Source: an uncultured Sterolibacterium sp. | GTDB taxonomy: Bacteria; Pseudomonadota; Gammaproteobacteria; Burkholderiales; Rhodocyclaceae | Reading direction: 5' to 3' | Length of the DNA: 52,577 nucleotides | Assembly (NCBI GenBank): GCA_903832735.1 | Contig: CAILCO010000116.1 | Location: forward strand, 1-52,577 | In this document: in pieces, positions 7,363 through 17,679 of the stretch | How the letters are laid out: the number at the start of each line of letters is the position of its first letter | How positions within the stretch are numbered: the first letter of the stretch is position 1 | Made by a program: the position numbers and the translations under genes | The notes under the pieces: model-generated | The model's database searches: none | What the model was told of the DNA's origin: nothing | Seen by the model: only the letters and a program-made list of their open reading frames with translations

Positions 7363-8814
7363 CTAGTCGGTGTCGTCCTGGAGCAGCGGGTAGGTCACGC
7401 CCAACCGGGGAAATACCACCTGCGCCAGCGTTCCCTGGCCGTGACCATTGGGTCGCAACTCGATGCTGGCGCGATGCAGTTCCGCGATCTCGCGCACGAT
7501 CGCCAGACCCAGTCCGCTGCCGTGAGCCTCGGAACCGAGGATCCGGTAGAACCGCTCGAAGACCCGCTCCCGCTCTTCCGCGCCGATGCCGATGCCGCTG
7601 TCCTCGACCTCAAGGATGGCGTAGGCCTCGGCCCGGGTGCGTACCGTGACCCGGCCACCTTCCGGCGTGTACTTGATGGCATTGTCGATCAGGTTGCTGG
7701 CCAACTCGTGCAACAGCACCGGGCTTCCCTCGATCAAGAGCGGCCAGCCGGTCCCCTCGAAGCCGATATCGATGCCTTTGGCCAGTGCGCGCGGCACGCC
7801 TTCCTGGGCCGCGACGCGCGCCAGATTCTCGAGATCGACTTTCTCGAAACTATGAACTTTCTCGTGGCTGGATTCGGCGCGAGCGAGCGCCAGGAGTTGG
7901 TTGATCAGATGGACGGCGCGATCGGCGCTCTCGGCAATCTGCCTGAGCGAATTGCGCATCAATTGCGGCTCGGTTTCGGACAATGCCAGTTCTGTCTGCA
8001 TCTTCAGACCGGTCAGCGGCGTACGCATTTGATGCGCGGCATCGGCGATGAAGCGCTGCTGCGCCTGCAGGTTCTCTTCGAGACGAACCATCATGTCGTT
8101 GAAGGCGACGATCACCGGCCGCAGTTCCTCGGGCACCCCGTTGATGCTGATCGGCGCCAGGTCGCCCGGCCGCCGCTGGCGGATGCGCCGTTGCAATCGT
8201 TGCAGCGGTGCGATGCCCCGCGACAGGCCGAGATAGACCAGGATCACCGCCAGCGGAATAATCGCGAACTGGGGCAGAATCACACCGGAGATGATCCGAC
8301 CGGCCAAATCCCCGCGCTTCCTGCGCGTCTCCGCAACCTGGACCAGGACCCGCGTGCGTTCCTTGCCGAGCATCAGGAACTGGTAGGCCACCCGGATGTC
8401 CTCGCCGCTCACGTCATCGTCACGAAAAAGCACGGCATCCGGGTCTATCGTCTCCGGTATTTTGACCCGGGGAATTTCGCGATCACCGCTGATCAGGCCG
8501 CCGGATAAGCCGCTCACCTGGTAATAGGTGATGTCATGCTCGTCGGCGCGCAGCAGCGCCCTGGCCGGCGCGGGGAAGTTCACCACGATCCGGCCATCGA
8601 CGATCTTGACCTGACGACCGATAACGCCGATATTTTCGGCCAGCGCCTGATCGTAAGGCTGGTTGGCGATCTCGTTGGCGACATGGTGGGTGACGGCGAT
8701 GCTGATCGGCCAGAGGAACAACAGCGGCGCGAGCATCCAGTCGAGAATTTCCCCGAACAGCGAATTGAGTTCGGTCGGCGTACCAAAGATACGCGTCTGC
8801 TCAGGACCCCGCAT
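7363..8814 (-). CDS. TctE/QseC-type sensor histidine kinase
   Basis: A 483-residue membrane kinase. Helix one (about residues 27-45) and helix two (about 190-210) flank a periplasmic domain of the TctE N-terminal type with YQVSGLSG. A HAMP-like linker follows. The HisKA motif is FIADAAHQMRTPLTGLKMQ, and the ATPase domain shows ELASNLIDNAIKYTPEG, DSGIGI and GSGLGLAIV. The DAAHQMRTPL form is typical of the TctE/QseC group. The ATG at 8814 overlaps the response-regulator gene by 14 bases, so the pair is co-translated; an upstream in-frame reading extends into the regulator gene but encodes no kinase sequence. Because the symporter genes follow directly, the likely stimulus is the transported carboxylate or its availability. 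Confidence 0.88.
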   Translation of the reverse strand: MRGPEQTRIFGTPTELNSLFGEILDWMLAPLLFLWPISIAVTHHVANEIANQPYDQALAENIGVIGRQVKIVDGRIVVNFPAPARALLRADEHDITYYQVSGLSGGLISGDREIPRVKIPETIDPDAVLFRDDDVSGEDIRVAYQFLMLGKERTRVLVQVAETRRKRGDLAGRIISGVILPQFAIIPLAVILVYLGLSRGIAPLQRLQRRIRQRRPGDLAPISINGVPEELRPVIVAFNDMMVRLEENLQAQQRFIADAAHQMRTPLTGLKMQTELALSETEPQLMRNSLRQIAESADRAVHLINQLLALARAESSHEKVHSFEKVDLENLARVAAQEGVPRALAKGIDIGFEGTGWPLLIEGSPVLLHELASNLIDNAIKYTPEGGRVTVRTRAEAYAILEVEDSGIGIGAEERERVFERFYRILGSEAHGSGLGLAIVREIAELHRASIELRPNGHGQGTLAQVVFPRLGVTYPLLQDDTD

Positions 8815-9496
8815 CCCGCCCACCCGGCACCACAGGGGGTTTCTCCATGCAGTAGCCCAGGCCACGCACGGTGGCGATCTTGATCCCGCCCGTATCGAGT
8901 TTCTTGCGCAGGCGATGCACATAGACCTCGATGGCATTGGTGCTCACCTCTTCGCCCCAGCCGCAAAGATGATCGACCAGTTGTTCCTTGCTGACCAGGC
9001 GGCCCGCGCGTAGCAGCAGAATTTCGAGCAAGCCGAGTTCGCGTGCGGACAGATCGATGCTCTGCCCGTCGAGCTTGACCAGGCGATCAGCCTGGTCATA
9101 ACTCAAGGCGCCGAATTCGATGCAGGTCGGCAGACCGGTGCCGCGTCGGGTCAACGCACGGACCCGCGCTTCGAGTTCCGGCAGGGCGAAAGGTTTAGTC
9201 AGGTAATCGTCGGCACCGGCATCGAGGCCGCGTACCCGGTCCTCGATGCAGTCCTGGGCGGTGAGGATCAGCACCGGCAGCGTCGTCTTGCGCCCGCGCA
9301 GGCGGCGCAGCACCTCGATGCCAGAGAGTCGCGGCAGCCCCAGGTCGAGGATCAACAGGTCGAATTGCTGGGTCGCCAGCGCCGCATCTGCGTCGGCTCC
9401 GTTGGCGACGGCATCGACGGCATAGCCGGCCTTGCGCAGCGAGCGCACCAGCCCGTCGGCGATGATGCGGTCGTCCTCGGCCAGCAGAATTCTCAT
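8801..9496 (-). CDS. OmpR-family response regulator (TctD/QseB-like)
   Basis: A 231-residue regulator. The receiver (about 1-115) has the acidic pair EDD, the phospho-acceptor Asp in LLILDLGLPRLSG, the conserved Thr in LILTAQ and Lys in YLTKPFALPEL. The C-terminal winged helix (about 125-222) ends with TNAIEVYVHRLRKKL and IATVRGLGYCM, typical of OmpR/PhoB regulators. It is the first gene of the symporter operon and precedes its cognate kinase. By family rule it binds direct repeats upstream of its targets, and autoregulation of this operon is plausible. Confidence 0.9.
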   Translation of the reverse strand: MRILLAEDDRIIADGLVRSLRKAGYAVDAVANGADADAALATQQFDLLILDLGLPRLSGIEVLRRLRGRKTTLPVLILTAQDCIEDRVRGLDAGADDYLTKPFALPELEARVRALTRRGTGLPTCIEFGALSYDQADRLVKLDGQSIDLSARELGLLEILLLRAGRLVSKEQLVDHLCGWGEEVSTNAIEVYVHRLRKKLDTGGIKIATVRGLGYCMEKPPVVPGGRDAGS

Positions 9497-9730
9497 GAGG
9501 AAAGTCTAACACAAGCTCCCGGCGCGCCCTGCCGCGCCGCAGCATCGAGCCGCCGGGCCGCCCCAAGGCGATGCAGCGTAAGTACTGCGAGCATGGCGAG
9601 CGGCCGTCACCCCCTTCCTTGGAAAGGGGGCTGGGGGGAAGGTAGATGGGCATGAAAAAGCCCTGCTAACTGCGCAGGGCTTAGTTCTGGATCCCCGCTC
9701 GCGCGGGGATGACTCAGGCTTGCGCCTTCA
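9497..9730. other. Intergenic region with repeats between the regulator and groEL
   Basis: CCCCCTT and AAGGGGG at 9610-9631 form a short hairpin inside a purine/pyrimidine-asymmetric stretch running to about 9643, which looks like a dispersed intergenic repeat. ATCCCCGC-TCGC-GCGGGGAT near 9690-9710 is a second inverted repeat of the kind scattered in betaproteobacterial genomes. The groEL terminator lies between them. Confidence 0.45.
9655..9682 (-). terminator. Terminator of groESL
   Basis: AGCCCTGC (9659-9666) pairs with GCAGGGCT (9674-9681), followed on the minus strand by TTTTT. It lies about 50 bases past the groEL stop codon. Confidence 0.85.
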
Positions 9731-11401
<1,671 letters not shown>

Positions 11402-11422
11402 CTAGATAGTTCTGTGCAGTGA

Positions 11423-11713
11423 TTAGGCTTCAACCACGCCCATGATGTCTTCTTCGCGCATGACCAGCAGTTCCTCGCCATCGACCTTGACGGTCTGGCC
11501 GGAGTACTTGCCGAAGAGCACGCGATCGCCGACCTTGACGGCCAGGGGACGGACCTTGCCATCCTCGAGGATCTTGCCGTTGCCGATGGCGAGGATCTCG
11601 CCTTGATCGGGCTTCTCGGCGGCGGTGTCGGGGATGACGATACCGGAGGCCGTCTTGCGCTCCTCTTCGAGGCGCTTGACGATCACGCGATCATGTAATG
11701 GACGGATTTTCAT
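11423..11713 (-). CDS. groES: Co-chaperonin GroES
   Basis: A 96-residue co-chaperonin with the N-terminal signature [20 protein letters not shown] followed by the mobile loop [18 protein letters not shown]. It ends in [13 protein letters not shown] as usual. It caps the GroEL ring. First gene of the groES-groEL operon; GGAGAAAA precedes the ATG. Confidence 0.99.
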   Translation of the reverse strand: MKIRPLHDRVIVKRLEEERKTASGIVIPDTAAEKPDQGEILAIGNGKILEDGKVRPLAVKVGDRVLFGKYSGQTVKVDGEELLVMREEDIMGVVEA

Positions 11714-11788
11714 AGAGTTTTCTCCTATTTTGGACCTACGGGCAATAGCGGCGAACCGCCGTTGATTGATCGGAGCGGAGGCAGGTTA

Positions 11789-11815
11789 TTAGCACTCACT
11801 GCCGACGAGTGCTAA
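11789..11815 (-). promoter_or_regulatory. CIRCE operator (HrcA-binding site)
   Basis: TTAGCACTC, nine bases, then GAGTGCTAA: a perfect match to the CIRCE consensus, 75 bases upstream of groES. In bacteria that use it, HrcA binds here to repress groESL until heat shock titrates GroEL. HrcA itself is not in this window. Confidence 0.97.
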
Positions 11816-11901
11816 TGATAGGGGCGACAGCCTGTTATTTCAAGGGCGACGTAAAAATTTGTTGCTCCGCGCCGCTTGCCGCTCGCTTCTTGCCCAGGGA
11901 G

Positions 11902-11930
11902 CTTTACTTGACAATATTTGTCAAGTAAAG
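11902..11930 (+). promoter_or_regulatory. Perfect palindrome overlapping a likely promoter of the peroxiredoxin gene
   Basis: CTTTACTTGACA, five bases, TGTCAAGTAAAG: two perfect 12-base arms. The left arm contains TTGACA at 11908-11913, a consensus -35 box; 17 bases further GATGCT (11931-11936) is a weak -10 that keeps A2 and T6. An operator over the -35 box would repress the gene 43 bases downstream. No U-tract follows, so it is not a terminator. I cannot name the regulator. Confidence 0.7.
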
Positions 11931-11972
11931 GATGCTAGGCGGTCTAGCCAACCTGATCCCGGGAGAACCACG

Positions 11973-12512
11973 ATGATCAAACGATTTGCCGCAATCCTGG
12001 CCGCTCTTGCTTGCCTGCCCGCATCCGCGGCGCTCAAGGTCGGCGACCAGGCACCCGACTTCACGACCGAAGCATCGCTGGGCGGCAAGGTATTCCGCTA
12101 CAGCTTGTCCGCGGCGCTCAAGGACGGACCCACCGTGCTCTACTTCTATCCCGCCGCATTCACCAAGGGCTGCACCATCGAGGCCCACGATTTCGCCGAT
12201 GCGGTCGACGACTATAAGGCGCTGGGGGCCACCGTGATCGGCGTCTCGCACGATTCGATCGAAACCCTGAACAAGTTCTCAGTCAGCGAGTGCCGCAGCA
12301 AGTTCGCGGTTGCCGCCGACATCGACCAGCGCATCATGAAGTCCTACGACGCCATCCTGGCGGTGAAGCCCGAATATGCGAGCCGCACTTCCTACGTCAT
12401 CGCCCCCGACGGCAAAATCATCTACACCTATACCGACATGAATCCGGACCAGCATGTGGCCAACACAATGGCTGCACTGCGGCAGTGGTCGGCGGAGAAA
12501 AAGCGCCCCTGA
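11973..12512 (+). CDS. Exported peroxiredoxin (BCP/PrxQ-like)
   Basis: A 179-residue protein with a signal peptide (MIKRFAAILAALACLPASA, cleavage about residue 19). It then has the thioredoxin-fold peroxiredoxin pattern: LKVGDQAPDFTTEASLGG, then YFYPAAFTKGCTIEAHDF with the peroxidatic Cys and the upstream Thr. A second Cys (SVSECRSKF) about 43 residues later may act as resolving Cys. It should reduce peroxides in the periplasm. ATG 11973 is preferred because GGGAG lies about eight bases upstream and the signal peptide begins there. It is convergent with the following module and ends six bases from it. Regulation is probably through the palindrome upstream. Confidence 0.88.
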   Translation: MIKRFAAILAALACLPASAALKVGDQAPDFTTEASLGGKVFRYSLSAALKDGPTVLYFYPAAFTKGCTIEAHDFADAVDDYKALGATVIGVSHDSIETLNKFSVSECRSKFAVAADIDQRIMKSYDAILAVKPEYASRTSYVIAPDGKIIYTYTDMNPDQHVANTMAALRQWSAEKKRP

Positions 12513-12518
12513 TCCTGC

Positions 12519-14198
12519 TCAGGTGTCGATGAGCACCACCACCTCGTTGCCCTGGCTGTTGTAACTCAGGTGGTGACTCAAGCTGCGCACCAGCGTCAGG
12601 CCGCGACCCGCCGTCATCTCGTCATCCGCCGCGGCGGCATGGCCGTGGTCGTGCGGGTCGAAACCCTTGCCACTATCGGAGATCATCAGACGCAGTATCG
12701 GCCTGGCCTCGGCGCTATCGAGTTCCATTTCGATGGCGATGAAACCGTCGCCGAGGGCATCAAGGCGCCGCTGTCGTTCCTCGAAGAATTCCAGATAGCC
12801 TTCGCCCGACCGGTACTTGATTTCCGAAGGCAGATCCAGCACGCCGTGATCGAGCGCATTGACGAATAATTCCGTGAATATCACCGGCAACTTGGGAAAG
12901 CGGGCGACAAAACCCAAGGCCCGGGCGGTGACCATGATCGAATCGACAATGTCCGCCTGGCGCAACGTCTCTGCGTTGAGATGAACGGAAAAGCGCGAAG
13001 CCGGCAACTGACTCGCGCCGACCGCACGGTATGCGCCCGGCATCGGCGCTTCCGGCTGGGTCACCACCACGACAGAGAGATCGTCGCTCTGTCCCGCGGC
13101 CAGCGCCGCCTCGATCAGGGCGTCCATGCGCACCAGCGCCGGCGTGGCGGTCAATAACCGCTCTACCCGGGCGATCGTGTCGTCTCCGGCAAATGCCGGG
13201 TTTTCCCAGATGCCGTCGGAAAACAGGACCAGTTGATCGCCTGCCGCGCAAGTGATGCGACTAGGCTCGAACAGACCCGGCACATCGTCATTGATGCCCA
13301 GTGCCATTTGCATGGAATCGACGCGGGCCTTTACCCGCCCATCGGGCCCGATCAGCAGGGCCGGCGGATTACCGCCGTTCCAGACATCGATGGTGCCCGC
13401 ATCGGCATCGATGCTCACCAGCGTCGCGGCCACGAATCGATCGAGCGGCAGCAGGTCGCGCACCCGGCGATTCAGTTCGCGCGCCACGGTTGCTATCGGA
13501 AAGCCCTTGCGCGACATGCCGTCGAAAGGGAAGAACAAGGGCAGGATATTGATCGCCGCGGGCAGGCCATGCCCGACCGCGTCGGCCAGCAAAAGATGCA
13601 ATCGACCGCTGGGAGTCCGCCTGGCGAGGATCAGGTCGCCGCTGAACATCGAAGAGGGCACGACCTTGTACTGCAGACTATGGCCGTCCGGCGGTTCCGT
13701 GTTCGCCAGGACCCGTCCCAGGACGAACAAGGCGACCTCGCCTTCGCTGCGCATTGCCTCGTTGTACATCTCGACCCGCCGCTGCTCCATCCTGAGCATG
13801 CGCTGGGTCTGCACCAGCCGGATGAATGCGCGCAGTTTGGCGCGCAGGATGGTGAAATCGATCGGCTTGGCAATGAAATCGTCGCCCAACTCGAGGCCAT
13901 CGAGCACCGTTTTCTCGTCGTTGAGGCCCGACAGAAAGATGATCGGCGTGCGCAACGCGCCCGCCTCCACACCGATGCGTCGTGCCGCTTCCAGGCCATC
14001 GATGCCCGGCATCATGATGTCCATCAGGATCAGATCCGGCTGCTCCAGACGATGCAGTTCGACCGCCTCGGCGCCGTCGTTGGCGGTAACGACGGAATGC
14101 CCTTCCTTGCTTAGAAACACCTCCAGTATCCGTTGATTGACGCGCTGGTCATCGACGACAAGGACCTTGATCGGGGCATCCGAAAGCGCATCCGCCAT
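12519..14198 (-). CDS. Receiver-PP2C-serine kinase partner-switching regulator (CrsR-like)
   Basis: A 559-residue three-part protein. Residues about 10-125 are a receiver with VDDQ, phospho-acceptor Asp in DLILMDIMMPG and Lys in DDFIAKPID. A short coiled coil (about 130-150) leads to a SpoIIE/PP2C phosphatase (about 175-385) with FSGDLILA, LLLADAVGHGLPAA, VLFSDGIWE and GQSDDLSVVVV. Residues about 420-559 are a GHKL anti-sigma-type kinase with FTELFVNALDHGVL and SGKGFD, AGRGLTLV. Phosphatase and kinase would act in opposite directions on the STAS protein encoded just upstream. The same architecture is known for Shewanella CrsR, which controls the general stress sigma factor through CrsA. Whether sigma-S is the final target here is inference. 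Confidence 0.87.
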   Translation of the reverse strand: MADALSDAPIKVLVVDDQRVNQRILEVFLSKEGHSVVTANDGAEAVELHRLEQPDLILMDIMMPGIDGLEAARRIGVEAGALRTPIIFLSGLNDEKTVLDGLELGDDFIAKPIDFTILRAKLRAFIRLVQTQRMLRMEQRRVEMYNEAMRSEGEVALFVLGRVLANTEPPDGHSLQYKVVPSSMFSGDLILARRTPSGRLHLLLADAVGHGLPAAINILPLFFPFDGMSRKGFPIATVARELNRRVRDLLPLDRFVAATLVSIDADAGTIDVWNGGNPPALLIGPDGRVKARVDSMQMALGINDDVPGLFEPSRITCAAGDQLVLFSDGIWENPAFAGDDTIARVERLLTATPALVRMDALIEAALAAGQSDDLSVVVVTQPEAPMPGAYRAVGASQLPASRFSVHLNAETLRQADIVDSIMVTARALGFVARFPKLPVIFTELFVNALDHGVLDLPSEIKYRSGEGYLEFFEERQRRLDALGDGFIAIEMELDSAEARPILRLMISDSGKGFDPHDHGHAAAADDEMTAGRGLTLVRSLSHHLSYNSQGNEVVVLIDT

Positions 14199-14203
14199 AA
14201 CGG

Positions 14204-14521
14204 TTATCCGGCCCCGTGAACGATCGGAAATATTTTCTCGAAGTGGGCGATGTCCAGTATCTGCTTGGCCGCGGCACTGGGATTGGCCAGCGAGGTTCGC
14301 CGGTTGTGGTTCTTCGCCTTGTCGCGAAACATCAGCAGCATTCCCAGGGCTGAACTATCGAGATACTCCACAGCCGCCAGATCGACGACGATCTCGTCGA
14401 TCTCCTGGTTTCGCAGCGCCTCGTCAAGGATATCCTTGAACACCCGATGCTCGCTGAATTCGAACCTTCCCGACAATCGAATGAGCGCTTTTCTTTCGAT
14501 CACCTTGATCGTGGCCTGCAT
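14204..14521 (-). CDS. STAS-domain anti-sigma factor antagonist
   Basis: A 105-residue single STAS domain. The phosphorylatable Ser lies in VEYLDSSALGMLLMFRD (about residues 55-66), the hallmark of SpoIIAA/RsbV-type proteins. Five bases separate it from the phosphatase/kinase gene, so the substrate and its modifying enzyme are co-expressed. In this family the unphosphorylated form binds and sequesters an anti-sigma protein or other partner. Confidence 0.9.
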   Translation of the reverse strand: MQATIKVIERKALIRLSGRFEFSEHRVFKDILDEALRNQEIDEIVVDLAAVEYLDSSALGMLLMFRDKAKNHNRRTSLANPSAAAKQILDIAHFEKIFPIVHGAG

Positions 14522-14544
14522 GCTGTCTTCCCCTCGATTTAACG

Positions 14545-15762
14545 TCAGAACAACTCCACCTCACCCTCGGTCATGGCGCGCTGGCCGACCGGGTTGTGGA
14601 TCGTCTGTAATTCCATGGTCATCATGCTGCCGGTGACCTTTGCCGTCTCTACCTTGAGCGCGAACACTGCCGCCGCGGCATTGTCGCTCTCGGCATCGGC
14701 CTGAATGGCACCGGACAGTTCGCCCAGGTGCTGCATCACCTTGTCGAGCGCCTCGATGCGCCGCAGGATGTGGCCGCTCAATTGCGACACCATGTCCTGA
14801 AATTGCAAGGCCGTGATGGCCCGCCCGACCAGAGTCTCGACCTGTTGTGCGCTTTCACCCAGTTTGCCGATTGCGCCTTCGCGCCGGCGGCCTTTCTCAT
14901 CCAGCGTCGCAATGATGGCCTCGACCTGCTGCTTCGATTCGACGGCAAAACCCATGTCCTGCGATGCCATCTGCGCGATCGCTGCCTCGGTCTTGTGCAC
15001 CGAGACCTGCATCCCGAGGATCAGGTTATTGATCTGCAGGCTGAAAGCGCTGGTCCGTGCCGACAGGTTGCGCACTTCGTCGGCGACCACGGCAAAGCCA
15101 CGACCGGCCTCGCCGGCACGCGCGGCCTCGATCGCCGCATTGAGCGCGAGCAGGTTGGTCTGCTTGGCGATGGCGCCGATTTCCGAGAGGATGTTCTGCA
15201 CGTCCTGGGTTCGCTGGGCGATGTCCTCGGTCACTTCGACCAGTTCCAGGGCCACCCTGCTGTTGCCGATGACGCTTTCCACCACGAGTTGCATGGCATT
15301 GGCAGTGTTCTGCACGAAGTCGTCGAAATTCAGGGCTTCGTCGGCTTCATCGGCGTGGCTGGTCACCTCCAGGCTAAGCTGGCGCTGCGTCTCGGTCTGC
15401 TCGTGCATGCCCTGAAAGCTCAGCGTCAGCGTCTCGATCGCCTCGGCCAGCAGGGCCTGGACGCGCACGATCTCCGCCCGCATCGAGGTGTATTGCGCGG
15501 CGAACTGGAGCACGCATTCGTTGAGCAGGCGGGCAAACTCGCCCATCAGTTCCCGCTCGGCAGTCTTCTGGGTGTTGGCCGCGATAATCGCCGTCTTTGA
15601 CGGCGCTCGGGTAATCACGACCCAGCCGCCGGTCAACAGCAGCAGGGCGACCAGGCCGGTCGATCCGGTGTCGCCCAAGGGCGTGAACAGGGCCAGGCCG
15701 GCACCCGCTAGCAGGGACCAGGCCAATCCCGCCCAGAGTCGCTTCTTTGAGTATTGATTCAT
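14545..15762 (-). CDS. Methyl-accepting chemotaxis-like signalling protein with minimal sensor
   Basis: A 405-residue protein with two closely spaced N-terminal membrane helices (about residues 10-26 and 35-50) and no room for a periplasmic sensor domain. The cytoplasmic part contains the receptor tip [20 protein letters not shown] then [18 protein letters not shown]. It lacks a CheR/CheB docking pentapeptide. It precedes the STAS and PP2C-kinase genes with a 23-base gap, so it probably feeds a Che-like signal or membrane-state signal into that module rather than acting as a standard chemoreceptor. Confidence 0.82.
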   Translation of the reverse strand: MNQYSKKRLWAGLAWSLLAGAGLALFTPLGDTGSTGLVALLLLTGGWVVITRAPSKTAIIAANTQKTAERELMGEFARLLNECVLQFAAQYTSMRAEIVRVQALLAEAIETLTLSFQGMHEQTETQRQLSLEVTSHADEADEALNFDDFVQNTANAMQLVVESVIGNSRVALELVEVTEDIAQRTQDVQNILSEIGAIAKQTNLLALNAAIEAARAGEAGRGFAVVADEVRNLSARTSAFSLQINNLILGMQVSVHKTEAAIAQMASQDMGFAVESKQQVEAIIATLDEKGRRREGAIGKLGESAQQVETLVGRAITALQFQDMVSQLSGHILRRIEALDKVMQHLGELSGAIQADAESDNAAAAVFALKVETAKVTGSMMTMELQTIHNPVGQRAMTEGEVELF

Positions 15763-15946
15763 CGCTGTTCAGAAATGCCGGAAAATGTGTCGCATTGTTT
15801 GCCCACACGTAAAACGGAACTACCCAGATCCGTCCAGAACCGACTTTCCGCCCCCGAAGCTAACCAGACCTGACCCAACCCAGCCAGTGTACCAACTCTG
15901 CGGAAACGCGGCTAACTCTGGCAAAGCAATAGTGGCTCCTTTTGGA
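15763..15946. other. Divergent intergenic region
   Basis: No gene is supported between the receptor-like gene and the regulatory sites of the ATP-grasp operon. Short pyrimidine-rich stretches with CCAGCC occur near 15850-15890. No clear promoter for the minus-strand gene is seen. Confidence 0.3.
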
Positions 15947-15985
15947 TGCTCCCGCATGGTGCAGTGGCTGCACCATGCTGCGCCG
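15947..15985 (+). promoter_or_regulatory. Candidate tandem NtrC-type enhancer sites
   Basis: TGCTCC-CGCAT-GGTGCA at 15947-15963 matches TGCACC-N5-GGTGCA at 11 of 12 arm positions. A second, weaker half site TGCACC begins at 15969, 22 bases on, i.e. two helical turns. Together they make a GCATGGTGCA/TGCACCATGC inverted repeat. They lie about 140 bases upstream of the sigma-54 promoter, the usual position for an enhancer. Confidence 0.65.
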
Positions 15986-16093
15986 ACAGCGTCCGAAAAG
16001 GTGCATGGGAGGCTCAAACGAGTCGCAAACCCGGTTGCTCAGGAAGCGGCGGCGGCACACCGGCGAATGGCGGAAGGTGCCGCGACCAGATTT

Positions 16094-16111
16094 GTGGCAT
16101 GGTTTTTGCTA
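16094..16111 (+). promoter_or_regulatory. Sigma-54 promoter of the ATP-grasp/Alpha-E/transglutaminase operon
   Basis: GTGGCATGGTTTTTGCTA: GG at 16096-16097 and GC at 16108-16109, exactly ten bases apart, within TGGCAT and TTGCT. This is close to the consensus TGGCAC-N5-TTGCT. Transcription should begin near 16120, about 145 bases upstream of the first gene. Confidence 0.8.
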
Positions 16112-16264
16112 AAAACCACGATATGGTTAAGGCTTTACTATGAATACGGCGTAAAGTTCCGCCTGGTTCCCCAATAAGCTCCGTTTCCGGCCGATTTTCT
16201 CGATCGTACTGAGCAAGCTTGGCGTCTTGAGTTGCAGCGGAGTTGTAGCGGAGAGTCAGAGATC

Positions 16265-17677
16265 ATGTCCACTTTTTACAATGAAATGTACTCCGACGCG
16301 ACCACGGTACGGCCGCACTACCGCAAATTCGACGACTGGCTGTCGCGACAACCGCCGCATGCGGTCGAGCAGAAACGGGCCGAAGCCGAACTGATCTTCC
16401 GGCGCGTGGGCATCACCTTTGCCGTTTATGGCGACAACGCCGGCAAGGAGCGACTGATCCCGTTCGACATCATCCCGCGGGTCATCGCCGCCGACGAATG
16501 GGCGCGCTTGCAGGCCGGACTGGTACAACGGGTCAGCGCCTTGAACCTGTTCCTCCACGATGTCTACCACGAGCAACGGATCCTGAAGGAGGGGCTGATC
16601 CCTGCCGAACAGATCCTGAAAAACGCCCAGTACCGACCCGCCATGCAGGGCGTCAACGTCGCCTCCAACATTTACGCCCACATCGCGGGGGTCGATATCG
16701 TGCGCGCCGGCGAGGGAGAGTTCTACGTCCTGGAAGACAATCTGCGTGTCCCCTCCGGGGTTTCGTACATGCTGGAAAACCGCAAGATGATGATGCGGCT
16801 GTTTCCCGATCTCTTCGAATGCAACCGGATCGCGCCGGTCGAGCACTATCCCGACCTCCTGCTCGACAACCTGCGCTCGGTCGCGCCGCAAGGGGTCAAC
16901 GATCCGACCGTCGTCGTGATGACGCCAGGGATGTACAACTCGGCATACTTCGAGCACGCCTTCCTGGCCCAGCAAATGGGCGTGGCACTGGTCCAGGGCG
17001 AAGACATGTTCGTCGCCGACAACCAGGTCTTCATGCGCACCACCAACGGACCGGAGCGGGTCGATGTGATCTATCGCCGCATCGACGACGACTACCTCGA
17101 CCCCCTGGCTTTTCGCGCCGACTCCACCCTGGGCGTGCCCGGCCTGCTCTCGGTGTATCGCGCCGGCCGGGTCAGCCTGGCCAATGCCATCGGTACCGGC
17201 GTGGCGGACGACAAATCGATTTATCCCTTTGTCCCCGAAATGATCCGCTTCTACCTGGCGGAGGAACCCATCCTCAACAACGTGCCGACCTACCAGTGCC
17301 GGAAGAAGGAGGACCTGGCGTACACTCTGGCCAACCTGCCGCGCCTGGTGGTCAAGGAAGTGCACGGCGCAGGCGGCTACGGCATGCTGGTCGGACCGGC
17401 CTCGACGAAGGCCGAAATCGAGGCTTTTCGCGAGCGCATCCTGGCCCATCCGGATGGCTACATCGCCCAGCCAACCTTGGCCCTGTCGACCTGCCCGACC
17501 TTCGTAAGCTCCGGCATCGCGCCGCGCCATCTCGACCTGCGGCCCTTCGTCCTGTCGGGCAAGACCGTCACCATGGTGCCCGGCGGGCTGACCCGGGTGG
17601 CATTGCAGGAAGGCTCGCTGGTGGTCAATTCATCGCAGGGCGGCGGCACCAAGGACACCTGGATCCTGGAGAAATAA
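16265..17677 (+). CDS. Circularly permuted ATP-grasp protein (COG2308-type)
   Basis: A 470-residue protein of the circularly permuted ATP-grasp amidoligase family (DUF404/DUF407). Visible family marks are EDNLRVPSGVSYMLENR (about residues 159-175), VVVMTPGMYNSAYFEHAFLA, VDVIYRRIDDDYLDPL, then RLVVKEVHGAGGYGMLVGP and near the end GGLTRVA...SQGGGTKDTWIL. Such enzymes are predicted to couple ATP hydrolysis to amide-bond formation, with the partner Alpha-E protein and transglutaminase-like proteases encoded beside them; the product is unknown. ATG 16265 is preferred because GGAGAG lies upstream. It is the first gene of the operon, two bases before the Alpha-E gene. Confidence 0.9.
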   Translation: MSTFYNEMYSDATTVRPHYRKFDDWLSRQPPHAVEQKRAEAELIFRRVGITFAVYGDNAGKERLIPFDIIPRVIAADEWARLQAGLVQRVSALNLFLHDVYHEQRILKEGLIPAEQILKNAQYRPAMQGVNVASNIYAHIAGVDIVRAGEGEFYVLEDNLRVPSGVSYMLENRKMMMRLFPDLFECNRIAPVEHYPDLLLDNLRSVAPQGVNDPTVVVMTPGMYNSAYFEHAFLAQQMGVALVQGEDMFVADNQVFMRTTNGPERVDVIYRRIDDDYLDPLAFRADSTLGVPGLLSVYRAGRVSLANAIGTGVADDKSIYPFVPEMIRFYLAEEPILNNVPTYQCRKKEDLAYTLANLPRLVVKEVHGAGGYGMLVGPASTKAEIEAFRERILAHPDGYIAQPTLALSTCPTFVSSGIAPRHLDLRPFVLSGKTVTMVPGGLTRVALQEGSLVVNSSQGGGTKDTWILEK

Positions 17678-17679
17678 TC

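Noticed and set aside
6955..8508. 517-residue open frame antisense to the small subunit and kinase genes
   Set aside because: It crosses three good genes and shows no family features.
15954..15978. GCATGGTGCA/TGCACCATGC inverted repeat read as a terminator
   Set aside because: There is no U-run on either strand, and the parts match NtrC half sites at enhancer distance from a sigma-54 promoter.
16256..17530. Long open frame antisense to the ATP-grasp gene
   Set aside because: It encodes no recognisable domain, is rich in Gly, Arg and His, and mirrors a well-supported gene; such frames are common in GC-rich coding DNA.
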